Positions 54,318-63,361 of a stretch of 64,000 bases of DNA are shown here, piece after piece; position 1 is the first letter of the stretch, and every line of letters begins with the position of its first letter. The stretch lies in NCBI RefSeq assembly GCF_946476835.1, contig NZ_CAMKWA010000002.1:204231-268230 (forward strand). The letters run 5' to 3'. Position numbers and translations under genes: made by a program. The stretch comes from an uncultured Neokomagataea sp. GTDB lineage: Bacteria > Pseudomonadota > Alphaproteobacteria > Acetobacterales > Acetobacteraceae. Under the pieces are notes generated by a model. That model did not search any database. It had not been told where the DNA came from and saw only the letters and a program-made list of their open reading frames with translations.

Positions 54318-55526
54318 ATGGCGGATACATGCTATGACGTCTGCATCAACGGGGCTGGCCCCGTCGGCGCCACCCTAGCCTGTCGCCTTTCCGCCGCTGG
54401 CCTTAAAGTCTTGCTCATAGACCGCGCAGCACTTCCCGGCCTCGAAGACCCTTCTCTCGATGGCCGCGCTTATGCCATCGCCGAAGGGCCACGCCGCCTT
54501 TTGGAAGATGCTGGCATTTGGGGCAATCTCCCCGGAACATCACAACCCATCCGTGAGATCCGCGTGTCAGACGGTCGCCCTTATGAAGGTGCGTCCCCTC
54601 TCTTCCTACATTTTGGCGTAGAAGACGCCCCCTCAGATCAACCTTTCGGCTGGATGGCTGAAGCCCGAGACCTCCGCCTTGCTATTAATCATACACTCGC
54701 GCAGGCTGAAGGCGTAACCGTCGAAGCGCCCAATACTGGCACATTCACTTTCCATCCCGATCATGCCGAAATCCGCCTCGCCACAGGAAAAACCGTACGC
54801 GCACAATTAGTCGTCGCGGCAGAGGGCCGCCGTTCCCCTCTAAGAGAGCAAGCCCGCATTGGCGTTACCAAAGTCCCTTATCACCAATACGGTATCGTCG
54901 CGACAATCGCACATGAGCAGCCTCACCATGGCGTTGCCCTCGAACATTTCTTGCCCCAAGGACCGTTCGCACGCTTACCCATGCCCGGCACAGCAGAACA
55001 CCCCCACCGCTCCGCCATCGTATGGGCTGAAGGAGAAGGCCGCGCTCAACGGTGCCACGCCCTGCCGGATGATGTCTTCGCACGTGAAATCAAAGCACGC
55101 ATGGGCGATGAAGACCTCGGCAAGATTACTCCAATCGGGCGCCGCTGGCTTTATCCACTCAGCGCACAATACGCACGAACCTATATCAGCCACCGCCTCG
55201 CCCTCGCAGGCGATGCCGCACATGGTATCCACCCCATTGCCGGACAGGGGCTCAATATCGGCTTCAAAGACGTCATCGCCCTAGCTGACCTACTCATCAC
55301 GGCACATCAAAATCAAAAAGACCTTGGTGAACGCACACTCCTCCAGCAATATCAGCGCAGAACACGCCCGGCGAATATGGCCATGTTCGCCGCGACAGAC
55401 GTATTAGAGCGCCTCTTTAGCAACGATAACCCTCTCCTACGCCGCATCCGTGATATCGGCATTGCTGGCGTGCACCGCGTGCCTTCTTTACGTAAAGCTT
55501 TCGTCCGACGAGCGATGGGCCTATGA
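54318..55526 (+). CDS. UbiH/Coq6-type FAD-dependent hydroxylase
   Basis: 402 residues of the ubiquinone-biosynthesis hydroxylase family. FAD-binding motif NGAGPVGATLACRL at the N-terminus, DGRAYAI (the family's substrate-side signature), and GDAAHGIHPIAGQGLNIGFKD near residue 300. These enzymes add hydroxyl groups to the ubiquinone ring; which position (C1, C5 or C6) varies among alphaproteobacterial homologues UbiL, UbiM, UbiH, so no gene symbol is given. It is coupled to cysE by an ATGA overlap, and a good GAAGGG ribosome site precedes its start. Confidence 0.88.
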   Translation: MADTCYDVCINGAGPVGATLACRLSAAGLKVLLIDRAALPGLEDPSLDGRAYAIAEGPRRLLEDAGIWGNLPGTSQPIREIRVSDGRPYEGASPLFLHFGVEDAPSDQPFGWMAEARDLRLAINHTLAQAEGVTVEAPNTGTFTFHPDHAEIRLATGKTVRAQLVVAAEGRRSPLREQARIGVTKVPYHQYGIVATIAHEQPHHGVALEHFLPQGPFARLPMPGTAEHPHRSAIVWAEGEGRAQRCHALPDDVFAREIKARMGDEDLGKITPIGRRWLYPLSAQYARTYISHRLALAGDAAHGIHPIAGQGLNIGFKDVIALADLLITAHQNQKDLGERTLLQQYQRRTRPANMAMFAATDVLERLFSNDNPLLRRIRDIGIAGVHRVPSLRKAFVRRAMGL

Positions 55527-56284
55527 CACAGCAGCCGAACCTCACCACACTCTGGCACACTATGCAGGCACAAGCCTGCAGCTGCCATGACCCCCTGATC
55601 CAAGATGTCTACGCCACGAATATAGGGGACCACCCAAGTTTCCCCTCTGCCCTTGCATCACTCCTCGGCACAAAACTGGCAGACCGCGCCATCCCAGCGA
55701 CGTCCATCACACGGCTAGTCAGCAGCATCTTCACCGATGCCCCAAATATTGCGGAAGCCGCTGCCGCAGATATTCTCGCCATTCAAGAACGTGACCCCGC
55801 CTGCACAGACCTCGTCACCCCCTTTCTCTTTTTCAAAGGGTGGCAAGCCCTACAAGCACACCGCGTCGCGCATTATCTGTGGCACCATAACCGCCGGCAC
55901 CTTGCCTACCATTTGCAAAGCCGCTGCAATGAATTGTTTGCCATCGACATCCATCCCGCAGCACGCATCGGGCAACGCCTCAGCTTGGACCATGGCACAG
56001 GCATTGTCATCGGTGAAACCTGCATCATTGAAAACGACGTGGCCCTTTTTCAGGACGTTACCCTCGGCGGCACAGGGAAGCTCAGCGGAGATAGGCACCC
56101 CATCATCCGAGAAGGGGCACTCATTGGCGCCGGCGCCAAAATCCTGGGTCGTATTACCATCGGTGCACGCTCACGCATTGGCGCCGCCTCAGTGGTACTG
56201 GATGACATTCCCTCTGACGCCACTGCCGTTGGCAACCCAGCACGCATTATTCGACAGAACCCCACCCCTAACAAAAATATTTAA
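55523..56284 (+). CDS. cysE: Serine O-acetyltransferase
   Basis: 253 residues. Makes O-acetylserine for cysteine synthesis. The helical N-terminal domain is followed by a left-handed beta-helix with hexapeptide repeats. Catalytic parts are visible: SLDHGTGIVIGET with the Asp-His pair, and GTGKLSGDRHPII. The C-terminal tail is short and ends in TPNKNI; in enteric enzymes the tail carries cysteine feedback inhibition. The ATG overlaps the hydroxylase stop. The reason for pairing with a ubiquinone gene is unclear. Confidence 0.93.
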   Translation: MTQQPNLTTLWHTMQAQACSCHDPLIQDVYATNIGDHPSFPSALASLLGTKLADRAIPATSITRLVSSIFTDAPNIAEAAAADILAIQERDPACTDLVTPFLFFKGWQALQAHRVAHYLWHHNRRHLAYHLQSRCNELFAIDIHPAARIGQRLSLDHGTGIVIGETCIIENDVALFQDVTLGGTGKLSGDRHPIIREGALIGAGAKILGRITIGARSRIGAASVVLDDIPSDATAVGNPARIIRQNPTPNKNI

Positions 56285-56411
56285 CAAAAAACACATAATA
56301 AATCATTAATTATACATACAATATAAAGGAAGTTTTCTGGACACCCCATGAAAAAGACGTCAGTATTTTTTTAGAGCTCTTAGAAGTTAACACAAAGTAG
56401 CACGGGCCGAC

Positions 56412-56831
56412 ATGACACAATCTTCACCCAAAAAAGCTACCTCTCGGCAGCGACAACGGAATAAAAAAACCGAACTGGAGACCAAACGCGTTATGTCAGA
56501 CGAACAACACAATGAACCTTCTATTGCTTCAGAGCCCGTAGAGGCACCTGCGGAAGCCTCACCTGTCCAAGCCGAAGGTCCTTTTATTCTCGACATGGCC
56601 TGCGTCTTTGACCGCGTATGGTATGAACGTGAATATCCCGATGTTGCTGCCTCCGGCATCGACGCCGCAACACATTACCGGGAAACCGGCCACCGTGAGT
56701 TCCGCTCACCAAATCGCTTTTTCAATCCAAATGCTTATCTTGCAGCGAACCCGGATCTTGCTGCTTATGAAGGCGACTTATTCCTGCACTTCATTTTCTA
56801 CGGCGTACAAGAAGGCCGCCGCATTAGTTAA
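56412..56831 (+). CDS. Small protein with two YPDV-type repeats
   Basis: 139 residues. The N-terminal 50 are charged and low-complexity (many Lys, then Glu/Ala/Pro). The rest is two copies of a repeat of about 36 residues: FDRVWYEREYPDVAASGID...HYRETGHREFRSPN and FNPNAYLAANPDLAAYEGD...HFIFYGVQEGRR. This repeat is common in bacterial glycosyltransferase-linked proteins, where it accompanies catalytic domains; here it stands alone and no glycosyltransferase is next to it. No signal peptide. ATG 56493 is an alternative start. Function unknown. Confidence 0.7.
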   Translation: MTQSSPKKATSRQRQRNKKTELETKRVMSDEQHNEPSIASEPVEAPAEASPVQAEGPFILDMACVFDRVWYEREYPDVAASGIDAATHYRETGHREFRSPNRFFNPNAYLAANPDLAAYEGDLFLHFIFYGVQEGRRIS

Positions 56832-56857
56832 TATAACCATTTCACGATAGAAAATAA

Positions 56858-56890
56858 GAAAAGAGCGGCCCAATAAGAGCCGCTCTTTTC
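56858..56890. terminator. Bidirectional terminator between the YPDV-repeat gene and the aldose epimerase gene
   Basis: Perfect 9-bp stem AAGAGCGGC/GCCGCTCTT (56861-56869 with 56879-56887), with an A-rich left and T-rich right flank. Confidence 0.88.
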
Positions 56891-56895
56891 TTATG

Positions 56896-58056
56896 TTACT
56901 TGTTTGAGAACTTAAATGTCGTCGTATAATCAAACGTCTGACCCGGCTTCAACTCTGTCGTCGGGAAAGAAGGATGATTTGGGCTGTCTGGATAGTGCTC
57001 AGCTTCAAACGCTACAGCATCACCCTGACGGTAAGCATGCCCAGAAATACCCGCATATCCGCCGTCCAATGAGTTAGACGTATACACTTGCAGACCCGGC
57101 TGGCTGGTCAAGACTTCCATGCTGCGGCCTGAACGCGGATCATATACTTTACCGGCCAAACGTGGTGCCTGACCATATGCACCATTCACGACCCAGTTAA
57201 TGTCATAACCGCGCGCATACATCATCTGCGGATCATTGCTCCGCAAACGATCGCCGATAACAGTTGGCTTCGTAAAGTCAAATGGCGTTCCCACAACAGG
57301 CGCTACCTGACCAGTCGGAATTGATGTCGCATCGGTCGGTGTAAAGGAGTCTGCGTTAATTTGCAGAACTTCTGGTTCGATGCTGCCACTCCCTTCACCA
57401 TTGAGGTTCCAGTAAGAGTGGTTCGTTAGATTCAGAACCGTTGGCGCATCCGTCGTCGCAACATAGTGCAGGCTTAGCGCGTCATCATTGCTCAACGTAT
57501 AAGTCAGATGCGTGGTCAGTGTGCCAGGGAAGCCTTGATCCCCATTTGGGCTCACCAGCTTCAACGTGACATATGCACCATCTGCGTTCACACCGCTTTT
57601 CTCAAACGTCCAGACTTGCTTATCGAAACCGCGCTTACCACCATGCAGTGCGTTAGGTGGTGCCGTCACATCCGTGTGATACTCTTTACCTTCAACTGGG
57701 AAATTACCCTTAGCCAAACGGTTTGCGTAACGACCAATCACCGCGCCAAAGAACAAGCCACCCTTAGCACTATCAACGGTGTAGCCTTTTAACGTTCCAA
57801 AACCGAGCACCACATCTTGCACATGGCCATTACGGTCTGGCGTTTCAACAGACTGGATAATACCACCATACGTAATGACGCGCGCCGTCACATTATGGTC
57901 ATTTTTTAGTGTGAAGATCTTAACAGCTTTTCCATTGGGCGTCGTACCCCATGGAGCAGATGTCACCGTCGGCGCTGCAACAGCTTGTCCTGCACATACG
58001 GCAAACAAACCGGCTGAAGCTAAAAGAGACATCTTGCGCAAATTGAAAGCGGGCAT
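56896..58056 (-). CDS. Secreted aldose 1-epimerase (mutarotase)
   Basis: 386 residues from ATG 58056, with GGGGATAG before it. A signal peptide ends near GQAVAAP, which places the enzyme in the periplasm. The GalM fold motifs are FGAVIGRYANRLAKG, the His-bearing NALHGGKRGFD, LTNHSYWNLNG with the catalytic His, and the Glu-bearing VAFEAEHYPDSPNHP near the C-terminus. It interconverts alpha and beta anomers of aldoses. In acetic acid bacteria, where sugars are oxidised in the periplasm, this can feed membrane dehydrogenases; that link is inference. Confidence 0.9.
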   Translation of the reverse strand: MPAFNLRKMSLLASAGLFAVCAGQAVAAPTVTSAPWGTTPNGKAVKIFTLKNDHNVTARVITYGGIIQSVETPDRNGHVQDVVLGFGTLKGYTVDSAKGGLFFGAVIGRYANRLAKGNFPVEGKEYHTDVTAPPNALHGGKRGFDKQVWTFEKSGVNADGAYVTLKLVSPNGDQGFPGTLTTHLTYTLSNDDALSLHYVATTDAPTVLNLTNHSYWNLNGEGSGSIEPEVLQINADSFTPTDATSIPTGQVAPVVGTPFDFTKPTVIGDRLRSNDPQMMYARGYDINWVVNGAYGQAPRLAGKVYDPRSGRSMEVLTSQPGLQVYTSNSLDGGYAGISGHAYRQGDAVAFEAEHYPDSPNHPSFPTTELKPGQTFDYTTTFKFSNK

Positions 58057-58206
58057 AAACGCTATCCCCCGTGTTGAGTTCACGCAACAGTGCGCTAAAA
58101 TTCTCTGCCGCGTCAAAGCCCGAAACGCATCTTTTTCCGCAATGAACCGCTAACCATGCGGCGCTTGCACAGGAAAAATCAAGAAAACGCGAAGGGGTGC
58201 AGAATC
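58057..58206. other. Intergenic region upstream of the aldose epimerase gene
   Basis: Nothing recognised beyond the ribosome site of the epimerase gene. It should contain divergent promoters for that gene and for the mla genes. Confidence 0.4.
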
Positions 58207-58383
58207 ATGTCAGATACTTTAAAAGAGCTTTTATCCGCAGTTAACCGCGGAATTAAAGATTGTCTGCGCATCGTTCTCGCTGGATATTCCGAGCGTCTCT
58301 TAGGCGCTGCACATTGCCTTCCGCCATGCGGTAAAGTCTTTGTGAGCACCGCCGCAGCAAGGTATTCGAGGATTGGTTTATGA
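58207..58383 (+). CDS. Possible small protein coupled to mlaA
   Basis: A 58-residue frame with ATG 58207 preceded by GAAGGGG at 9 bases; its stop overlaps the mlaA ATG as ATGA. The sequence (SDTLKELLSAVNRGIKDCLR, then a Cys-containing tail) has no signal peptide or family I know. mlaA also has its own good ribosome site (GAGGA), which may mean this frame is only the mRNA leader. Low confidence. Confidence 0.3.
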   Translation: MSDTLKELLSAVNRGIKDCLRIVLAGYSERLLGAAHCLPPCGKVFVSTAAARYSRIGL

Positions 58384-59186
58384 ACATTCGACGGTTTCGG
58401 TTTGTCGGGAAGCCTTCATTCTCCACCACCAAACGGTGGGCGGTTGGAACGCTGGCTCTGCTTTCTCTGACAGCCTGTAGCTCCCTGCGCAATCCGCCTC
58501 CAACCGACCCGGATGACCTTGCAGATTACAAAGCAGCCAATGACCCTTACGAACCCGTAAACCGTAAGATGTATGATGCTCAGATGTGGGCATACCACAA
58601 AGCCATACGCCCGGTAAGCAAAGCATGGATATGGGCCGTGCCTGCCCCCGTCCGTCACAGCATCGACAATCTGAATCAAACGTGGCGCGAACCCGCCGTA
58701 TTCTTCTCAGATGTCGGCGCTGGTAAGCCCCGCCGCGCAGGCGACTCTTTCATGCGTTTTGCCATCAATATGAGCGCTGGTGTTGCTGGGCTGTTTGATG
58801 TCGCAAGCCTCGTTGGCTACCCGCAACATGAGACTGATCCAGGCATGACCCTCGCCAATTGGGGCGTCTCCAGCGGTCCTTACCTCTTTATTCCCTTGGT
58901 TGGCCCATCCAGCTTCCGTGATGCTGGCGGTTACGCCATCAGCCAAGGCCTTTCCCCAATTAATTACGTCCCCAGAGGCTATGGTCTTTTAACCTTCAAC
59001 TGGGCGTACAATATTCTTGGTACAATGGATGGACTGGCAGAGAGTACGGATCAAATAGATCATGTTGAACAAGACAGCTTAGACCCCTATTCTTATATCC
59101 GCAGCGCATGGCAGCAAAACCGCCAAAGCCAAGTGGACACGCTGAACGCGGATCACCGCGCCACCACCCCCGACTGGTACCATTGA
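58380..59186 (+). CDS. mlaA: MlaA (VacJ) outer-membrane lipoprotein
   Basis: 268 residues. The lipobox LTAC marks an outer-membrane lipoprotein; the mature domain has NDPYEPVNRKMYDAQMWA, the WREP region and AGDSFMRFAINMSAGVAGLFD, and DPYSYIRSAW near the end, all typical of MlaA. It removes misplaced phospholipids from the outer leaflet and passes them to MlaC. The next gene codes for MlaC, 36 nt later. The ATP-binding part MlaFED is not in the window. Confidence 0.92.
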   Translation: MNIRRFRFVGKPSFSTTKRWAVGTLALLSLTACSSLRNPPPTDPDDLADYKAANDPYEPVNRKMYDAQMWAYHKAIRPVSKAWIWAVPAPVRHSIDNLNQTWREPAVFFSDVGAGKPRRAGDSFMRFAINMSAGVAGLFDVASLVGYPQHETDPGMTLANWGVSSGPYLFIPLVGPSSFRDAGGYAISQGLSPINYVPRGYGLLTFNWAYNILGTMDGLAESTDQIDHVEQDSLDPYSYIRSAWQQNRQSQVDTLNADHRATTPDWYH

Positions 59187-59222
59187 TTGACCTCTCTGAC
59201 CCAAAAACCGAGGATAATCACT

Positions 59223-59816
59223 ATGTTAAACACGTTCTCACGCCGCACTCTTCTGGGTCTCGTTGCTGCGACAGCACTGAGCACTGGCGCTGCATCTGCA
59301 AGCCCGGCAACGGATTTTGTGAATAATTTTGGCACAAAACTAGTCGGAATCGTCAATTCCGGTCAGTCCCTTGATGCAAAAAAACAGCAAGTCCTGCCTC
59401 TTTTGCAGCAAAACCTCGATATTGAAGGTATTGGCCGCTACTGCTTGGGCCGCTACTGGCACACAGCAACGCCAGCACAGCAGCAAAAATATATCTCTCT
59501 GTTTGACCAAGTTCTGGTGAACACCATTACCGATCAGGTCGGCAATTATCAGGGCGTAAGCTTCCACATCGTCGGCTCGACCTCCACACCAGACGGTGAG
59601 CGCGTCAGGGCTCTCATTGATCGTCCAGGGCAGCCAGAGGTGAACATGCAGTTGATCATCTCCGGCAACCCACCAAAAGTAGTGGACATGTTCGGTGAAG
59701 GCGCCAGCCTCCGTATGAACCAGCGCGGCGATTACAGCTCATACCTCTCCCGCCACGGTGGCGATGTTGACGCCCTCAACACAGCTCTTGAGCACCAACT
59801 CGCACATCACCATTAA
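59223..59816 (+). CDS. mlaC: MlaC-type periplasmic phospholipid shuttle
   Basis: 197 residues from ATG 59223, which has GAGGA upstream. A signal peptide with a twin Arg (SRRTLLGLVAA) is followed by the MlaC fold: NLDIEGIGRYCLGRYW, QKYISLFDQVLVNTITDQVG and a late MNQRGDYSSYLSRHGG. MlaC carries phospholipid across the periplasm to the inner-membrane MlaFEDB transporter. Because mlaA precedes it directly, the two are probably one transcript ended by the hairpin that follows. Confidence 0.9.
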   Translation: MLNTFSRRTLLGLVAATALSTGAASASPATDFVNNFGTKLVGIVNSGQSLDAKKQQVLPLLQQNLDIEGIGRYCLGRYWHTATPAQQQKYISLFDQVLVNTITDQVGNYQGVSFHIVGSTSTPDGERVRALIDRPGQPEVNMQLIISGNPPKVVDMFGEGASLRMNQRGDYSSYLSRHGGDVDALNTALEHQLAHHH

Positions 59817-59826
59817 GATACACTAC

Positions 59827-59860
59827 AAAAAAGGCCTCAGTAAAAACTGAGGCCTTTTTT
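59827..59860. terminator. Bidirectional terminator between mlaC and the PhzF gene
   Basis: Perfect 14-bp stem AAAAAAGGCCTCAG/CTGAGGCCTTTTTT with a 6-nt loop, so both convergent genes are served. Confidence 0.95.
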
Positions 59861-59868
59861 GTCTCTTC

Positions 59869-60711
59869 TTATACCGTGATTACCCCGCGAATTCGCGTCA
59901 CAACTTCACCGCCAATCCAGATACTGTCTCCACACTGCTCCACAGACACACATCCCACGCGGTTCAAAACCGTACCTTGACGCGCGACATACGCTTTTGG
60001 CGCAAATCCACTACCAATCAACCACTGTGCCAAACCTGCATTCAAACTGCCCGTCACAGGGTCTTCAACACAAAAGTCGCCACTGCTAAAAAATGCACGC
60101 ACCTCAAATTGGGCATCCGAGCCATCCTGCTGTGCGGCCCATGGGCCAACCACACCAACCTTCAAATCGCCCCACACACTCCAATCAGGACGTAAAGCCA
60201 AAACAGCGGCCCGATCACGCAACAAAACCGACAGCCAACCCGGCCCATTATCCGTCCACTGAGCCGCCACAATATCGTTTTCCGTAATCTTCAGTGCACG
60301 CGTAACCTGCGCGAGATCCTCGGCACCAACAGGCCCCGTCCGCTGGCACGGCGGTGCCGCAAAAGAAAACTTTCCATCCACTTCACGCAGCGTCACCAGG
60401 CCGACGCCACACTCCTGCACCAACATCTCCCCCTTAGGAACGCCGCCTAAAGCACGCCAGACATGCGCCGTGCCTAATGTCGGGTGCCCCGCAAAAGGCA
60501 ACTCCTGACTAGGTGTAAAAATCCGCACACGGTAATCAGCATCCGCACTGATCGGCTTGAGCAAAAACGTCGTCTCACTCAAATTTGTCCAGTTGGCAAT
60601 CTGCGCCATTTCTGCATCAGACAGTGCATCTGCACCAACGACCACCGCCAAAGGGTTTCCTTTGAACGCAGCCCCCGCAAAAACATCAACTTGTAAGAAT
60701 GTCAGTTCCAT
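59869..60711 (-). CDS. PhzF-family isomerase
   Basis: 280 residues from ATG 60711. The two-domain PhzF fold (diaminopimelate-epimerase-like) is clear: LQVDVFAGAAFKGNPLAVV, the Glu in TNLSETTFL (about residue 45), RIFTPSQELPFAGHPTLG, and VEDPVTGSLNAGLAQWL late. PhzF itself isomerises a phenazine precursor, but most family members have unknown substrates, and no phenazine genes are present. The frame also permits a start at 60732. Monocistronic. Confidence 0.88.
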   Translation of the reverse strand: MELTFLQVDVFAGAAFKGNPLAVVVGADALSDAEMAQIANWTNLSETTFLLKPISADADYRVRIFTPSQELPFAGHPTLGTAHVWRALGGVPKGEMLVQECGVGLVTLREVDGKFSFAAPPCQRTGPVGAEDLAQVTRALKITENDIVAAQWTDNGPGWLSVLLRDRAAVLALRPDWSVWGDLKVGVVGPWAAQQDGSDAQFEVRAFFSSGDFCVEDPVTGSLNAGLAQWLIGSGFAPKAYVARQGTVLNRVGCVSVEQCGDSIWIGGEVVTRIRGVITV

Positions 60712-60777
60712 TATGATCGCCCACGAACTCAAATATACCCATTTATAGTATTATGAATTCGCAACGAAACAAGTGCT

Positions 60778-61287
60778 TCACTCACGTGAGGACGGCACCC
60801 TGACTTCATACAGCAGCATCGTATAACCATCACGCTCAAACGTCTCAACATGGTGCATACCAATGCTGCCCAGCACCACTCGGGACGGCCAATTATCTTC
60901 CCGCGCTACCGCCACAACATGCGTCTCCCCGACATCCAGCACAAAACGCAACGCCGCACCGGCCGCTTCCCGCCCCAAACCGCGCCCACCTGCCCACGGA
61001 TACAACGCAAATCGTAAGCCCAAACCACGCCCATCAGGCCGTTCATGCACCCCCGTAATGCCCACAAAACGCCCATCTTCACGGATCGCAAAAATCCCAA
61101 CACCACGGCGCGCCCACAGCCGAATGTCCTCAGCCATTTCACGTTCCGCCTGCAGGCGATCCCGTACGCCGCCCAACATTCGCCCAAACGCGCCAGCATT
61201 CCCTTTCAGATCAACCATATCCTCAAGATCACGCCACGTAATCGGCGTCAGTACGAGGCGTATGGTCCGTATTTCACGACCAAGCAA
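60778..61287 (-). CDS. GNAT-family N-acetyltransferase
   Basis: 169 residues from a TTG at 61287, which follows GAGGG at about 7 bases; no ATG is available near the N-terminus. The fold matches GNAT enzymes of the RimJ/RimL group: TIRLVLTPITWRDLEDM at the start, FVGITGVHERPDG, and AGGRGLGREAAGAALRF at the acetyl-CoA site, where the usual R/QxxGxG/A appears as GRGLGREA. It acetylates an amino group of an unknown target. The upstream region is the ettA terminator, so its promoter must be very close or it depends on read-through. Confidence 0.78.
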   Translation of the reverse strand: MLGREIRTIRLVLTPITWRDLEDMVDLKGNAGAFGRMLGGVRDRLQAEREMAEDIRLWARRGVGIFAIREDGRFVGITGVHERPDGRGLGLRFALYPWAGGRGLGREAAGAALRFVLDVGETHVVAVAREDNWPSRVVLGSIGMHHVETFERDGYTMLLYEVRVPSSRE

Positions 61288-61312
61288 CGCGCTGCCCTCA
61301 ACACAATAGGCC

Positions 61313-61343
61313 AAAAAAAAGCCGGTGGAGAAACCCCACCGGC
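61313..61343 (-). terminator. Terminator of ettA
   Basis: On the minus strand, GCCGGTGG/CCACCGGC (61321-61328 with 61336-61343) is followed by eight T, 20 nt after the ettA stop. Confidence 0.92.
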
Positions 61344-61363
61344 TATCAAATCACCTAGACCAC

Positions 61364-63043
61364 TTAGCGTGCAACTGGTCGGTACTTGATACGGCTAGGC
61401 TCCGTCGCATCAGCGCCCAAGCGACGTCGCTTATCTTCTTCATAAGCTTGGAAGTTACCTTCAAACCACTCAACGTGGCTGTCACCCTCAAAGGCCAGAA
61501 TATGCGTTGCCAGACGGTCAAGGAACCAGCGATCATGGGAGATGACCACAGCACAACCGGCAAATTCCGCCAGTGCATCTTCAAGTGCACGCAGCGTATC
61601 CACGTCAAGATCGTTGGTCGGTTCGTCAAGCAGGATAACATTGCTGTCTTGCTTGAGCATCTTAGCCAAATGCACACGGTTACGTTCACCACCGGACAGC
61701 ACACCAACACGCTTTTGTTGATCTGAGCCCTTAAAGTTAAACGCCCCCACATAAGCGCGTGATGGCACCGTCCGCTTACCCAGATGGATCACATCCGTAC
61801 CACCGGAAATTTCTTCCCAGACAGTCTTCTTATCGTCCAACGTATCACGGGACTGGTCAACGTAACCGAGCTTCACGGTTTCACCGACCTTCAAAGAACC
61901 TTCATCTGGCTGGTCTTGGCCCGTGATCATCTTAAACAGCGTGGACTTACCAGCACCGTTCGGACCAATCACACCCACGATACCACCTGGCGGCAGCTTG
62001 AAGTTCAAACCATCAATCAAAAGACGGTCACCAAAGCCCTTACGCAGGTTTTCGGCCTCAATAACTGTGCCACCCAAACGTGGGCCCGGAGTAATCACGA
62101 TATCCGCGGTACCACCAGCACGCTCAGCATTGGCTGCGAGCATGTCTTCATAACGCGTAATACGCGACTTGCTCTTTGCCTGACGCGCCTTCGGAGACGC
62201 AGAAATCCACTCACGCTCAGCCGCCAATGCGCGCTGACGTGCACTCTCTTCTTTCTCTTCCTGCGCCAGACGCTTCTGCTTTTGCTCCAGCCATGACGAG
62301 TAGTTACCCTCGAACGGATATCCACGACCACGTTCCAGCTCGAGAATCCAGTTCGTGACGTTATCGAGGAAGTAACGGTCATGGGTAATGACCATCACGG
62401 TGCCCTGATAATCACGCAGTGTCTTTTCCAACCAAGATACGCTTTCTGCATCCAAATGGTTGGTGGGCTCATCGAGCAGCAGCATGTCTGGCTTTTCAAG
62501 CAACAGACGGCACAGCGCGACACGACGACGCTCACCACCAGACAGCTTCTCTACAGAACTATCAGCCGGCGGGCAGCGCAGCGCGTCCAGCGCGATCTCT
62601 AGCCTACGGTCCAGCTCCCAGCCATCACCCGCATCAATTTTTTCTTGCAGTTCAGCTTGCTCAGCCAAAAGCGCCGTCATCTCATCATCAGACATCGGCT
62701 CAGCAAACTGCATCGAGATCGCGTTAAAACGATCAACAGCTTGCTTCAGCTCACCAAAGCCCAGAGCAACATTTTCACCAACTGTCAGGCTCTCATCAAG
62801 TTTTGGCTCTTGCTCAAGATAGCCAATCTTAACGCCTTCAGCGGCCCATGCTTCACCACCGAATTCTTTTTCAATACCTGCGATAACCTTCAACAGGGTT
62901 GATTTACCGGCACCGTTCACACCGAGAACGCCGATTTTCACACCCGGAAGGAAAGAGAGCGTAATGCCCTTGAAGACCTCTCGGCCACCGGGATAGGCCT
63001 TGGTCAGATCCTTCATGACGTAGACATATTGGTAGGCGGCCAT
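61364..63043 (-). CDS. ettA: Energy-dependent translational throttle protein EttA (ABC-F)
   Basis: 559 residues with two ATP-binding cassettes and no membrane part. Walker A motifs are GVNGAGKST (about 40) and GPNGAGKST (about 355); signatures are [15 protein letters not shown] and [15 protein letters not shown]; Walker B with the catalytic Glu is [11 protein letters not shown] and [11 protein letters not shown]. The linker between the cassettes contains the P-site-tRNA-contacting helices, and an EttA-type arm is present in the first cassette. EttA binds the E site and couples the first peptide bond to the ATP/ADP ratio. It ends in a strong terminator. A tRNA gene lies about 76 nt upstream. 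Confidence 0.95.
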   Translation of the reverse strand: MAAYQYVYVMKDLTKAYPGGREVFKGITLSFLPGVKIGVLGVNGAGKSTLLKVIAGIEKEFGGEAWAAEGVKIGYLEQEPKLDESLTVGENVALGFGELKQAVDRFNAISMQFAEPMSDDEMTALLAEQAELQEKIDAGDGWELDRRLEIALDALRCPPADSSVEKLSGGERRRVALCRLLLEKPDMLLLDEPTNHLDAESVSWLEKTLRDYQGTVMVITHDRYFLDNVTNWILELERGRGYPFEGNYSSWLEQKQKRLAQEEKEESARQRALAAEREWISASPKARQAKSKSRITRYEDMLAANAERAGGTADIVITPGPRLGGTVIEAENLRKGFGDRLLIDGLNFKLPPGGIVGVIGPNGAGKSTLFKMITGQDQPDEGSLKVGETVKLGYVDQSRDTLDDKKTVWEEISGGTDVIHLGKRTVPSRAYVGAFNFKGSDQQKRVGVLSGGERNRVHLAKMLKQDSNVILLDEPTNDLDVDTLRALEDALAEFAGCAVVISHDRWFLDRLATHILAFEGDSHVEWFEGNFQAYEEDKRRRLGADATEPSRIKYRPVAR

Positions 63044-63119
63044 GGCAGGTCTCCCAAATCGAGAAGGTGGAATGAGAAGCTGAGCAGCGCATGACAGATG
63101 CGCGTCAAGAGAAACACCG

Positions 63120-63193
63120 TGCGCCCGGAGGGACTTGAACCCCCAACCAATCCGTTATGAGCGGACGGCTCTAACCAATTGAGCTACAGGCGC
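63120..63193 (-). tRNA. tRNA with CAU anticodon, probably Ile2
   Basis: A full cloverleaf is visible on the minus strand. The acceptor stem is GCGCCTG/CGGGCGC (one G-U pair) and the D-stem GCTC/GAGC. The anticodon arm carries loop CTCATAA, so the anticodon is CAT. The T-stem has loop TTCAAGT, and the discriminator is A. The 3' CCA is not encoded. A CAT anticodon can be elongator Met, initiator Met or Ile2 (which needs lysidine). The initiator C1-A72 mismatch is absent. The stretch TTGGT before the T-stem with TTCAAGT in the loop resembles E. coli Ile2, so Ile2 is favoured but not certain. Confidence 0.9.
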
Positions 63194-63361
63194 GCGGTTG
63201 ATCTCAGCAAATCGCCTACCTGAAACTTTTTTGCAAGTGCTTAGCCACGAAAAACCCTACTTTTATTCTTGCCCTGAAAAGATAGAGAGGGGCTGGGCAG
63301 ACTGAAAACAGCCCAGTAAGATCACCCCGGTTCAATTCACTTCAATGACAAGGTGCCTTTC

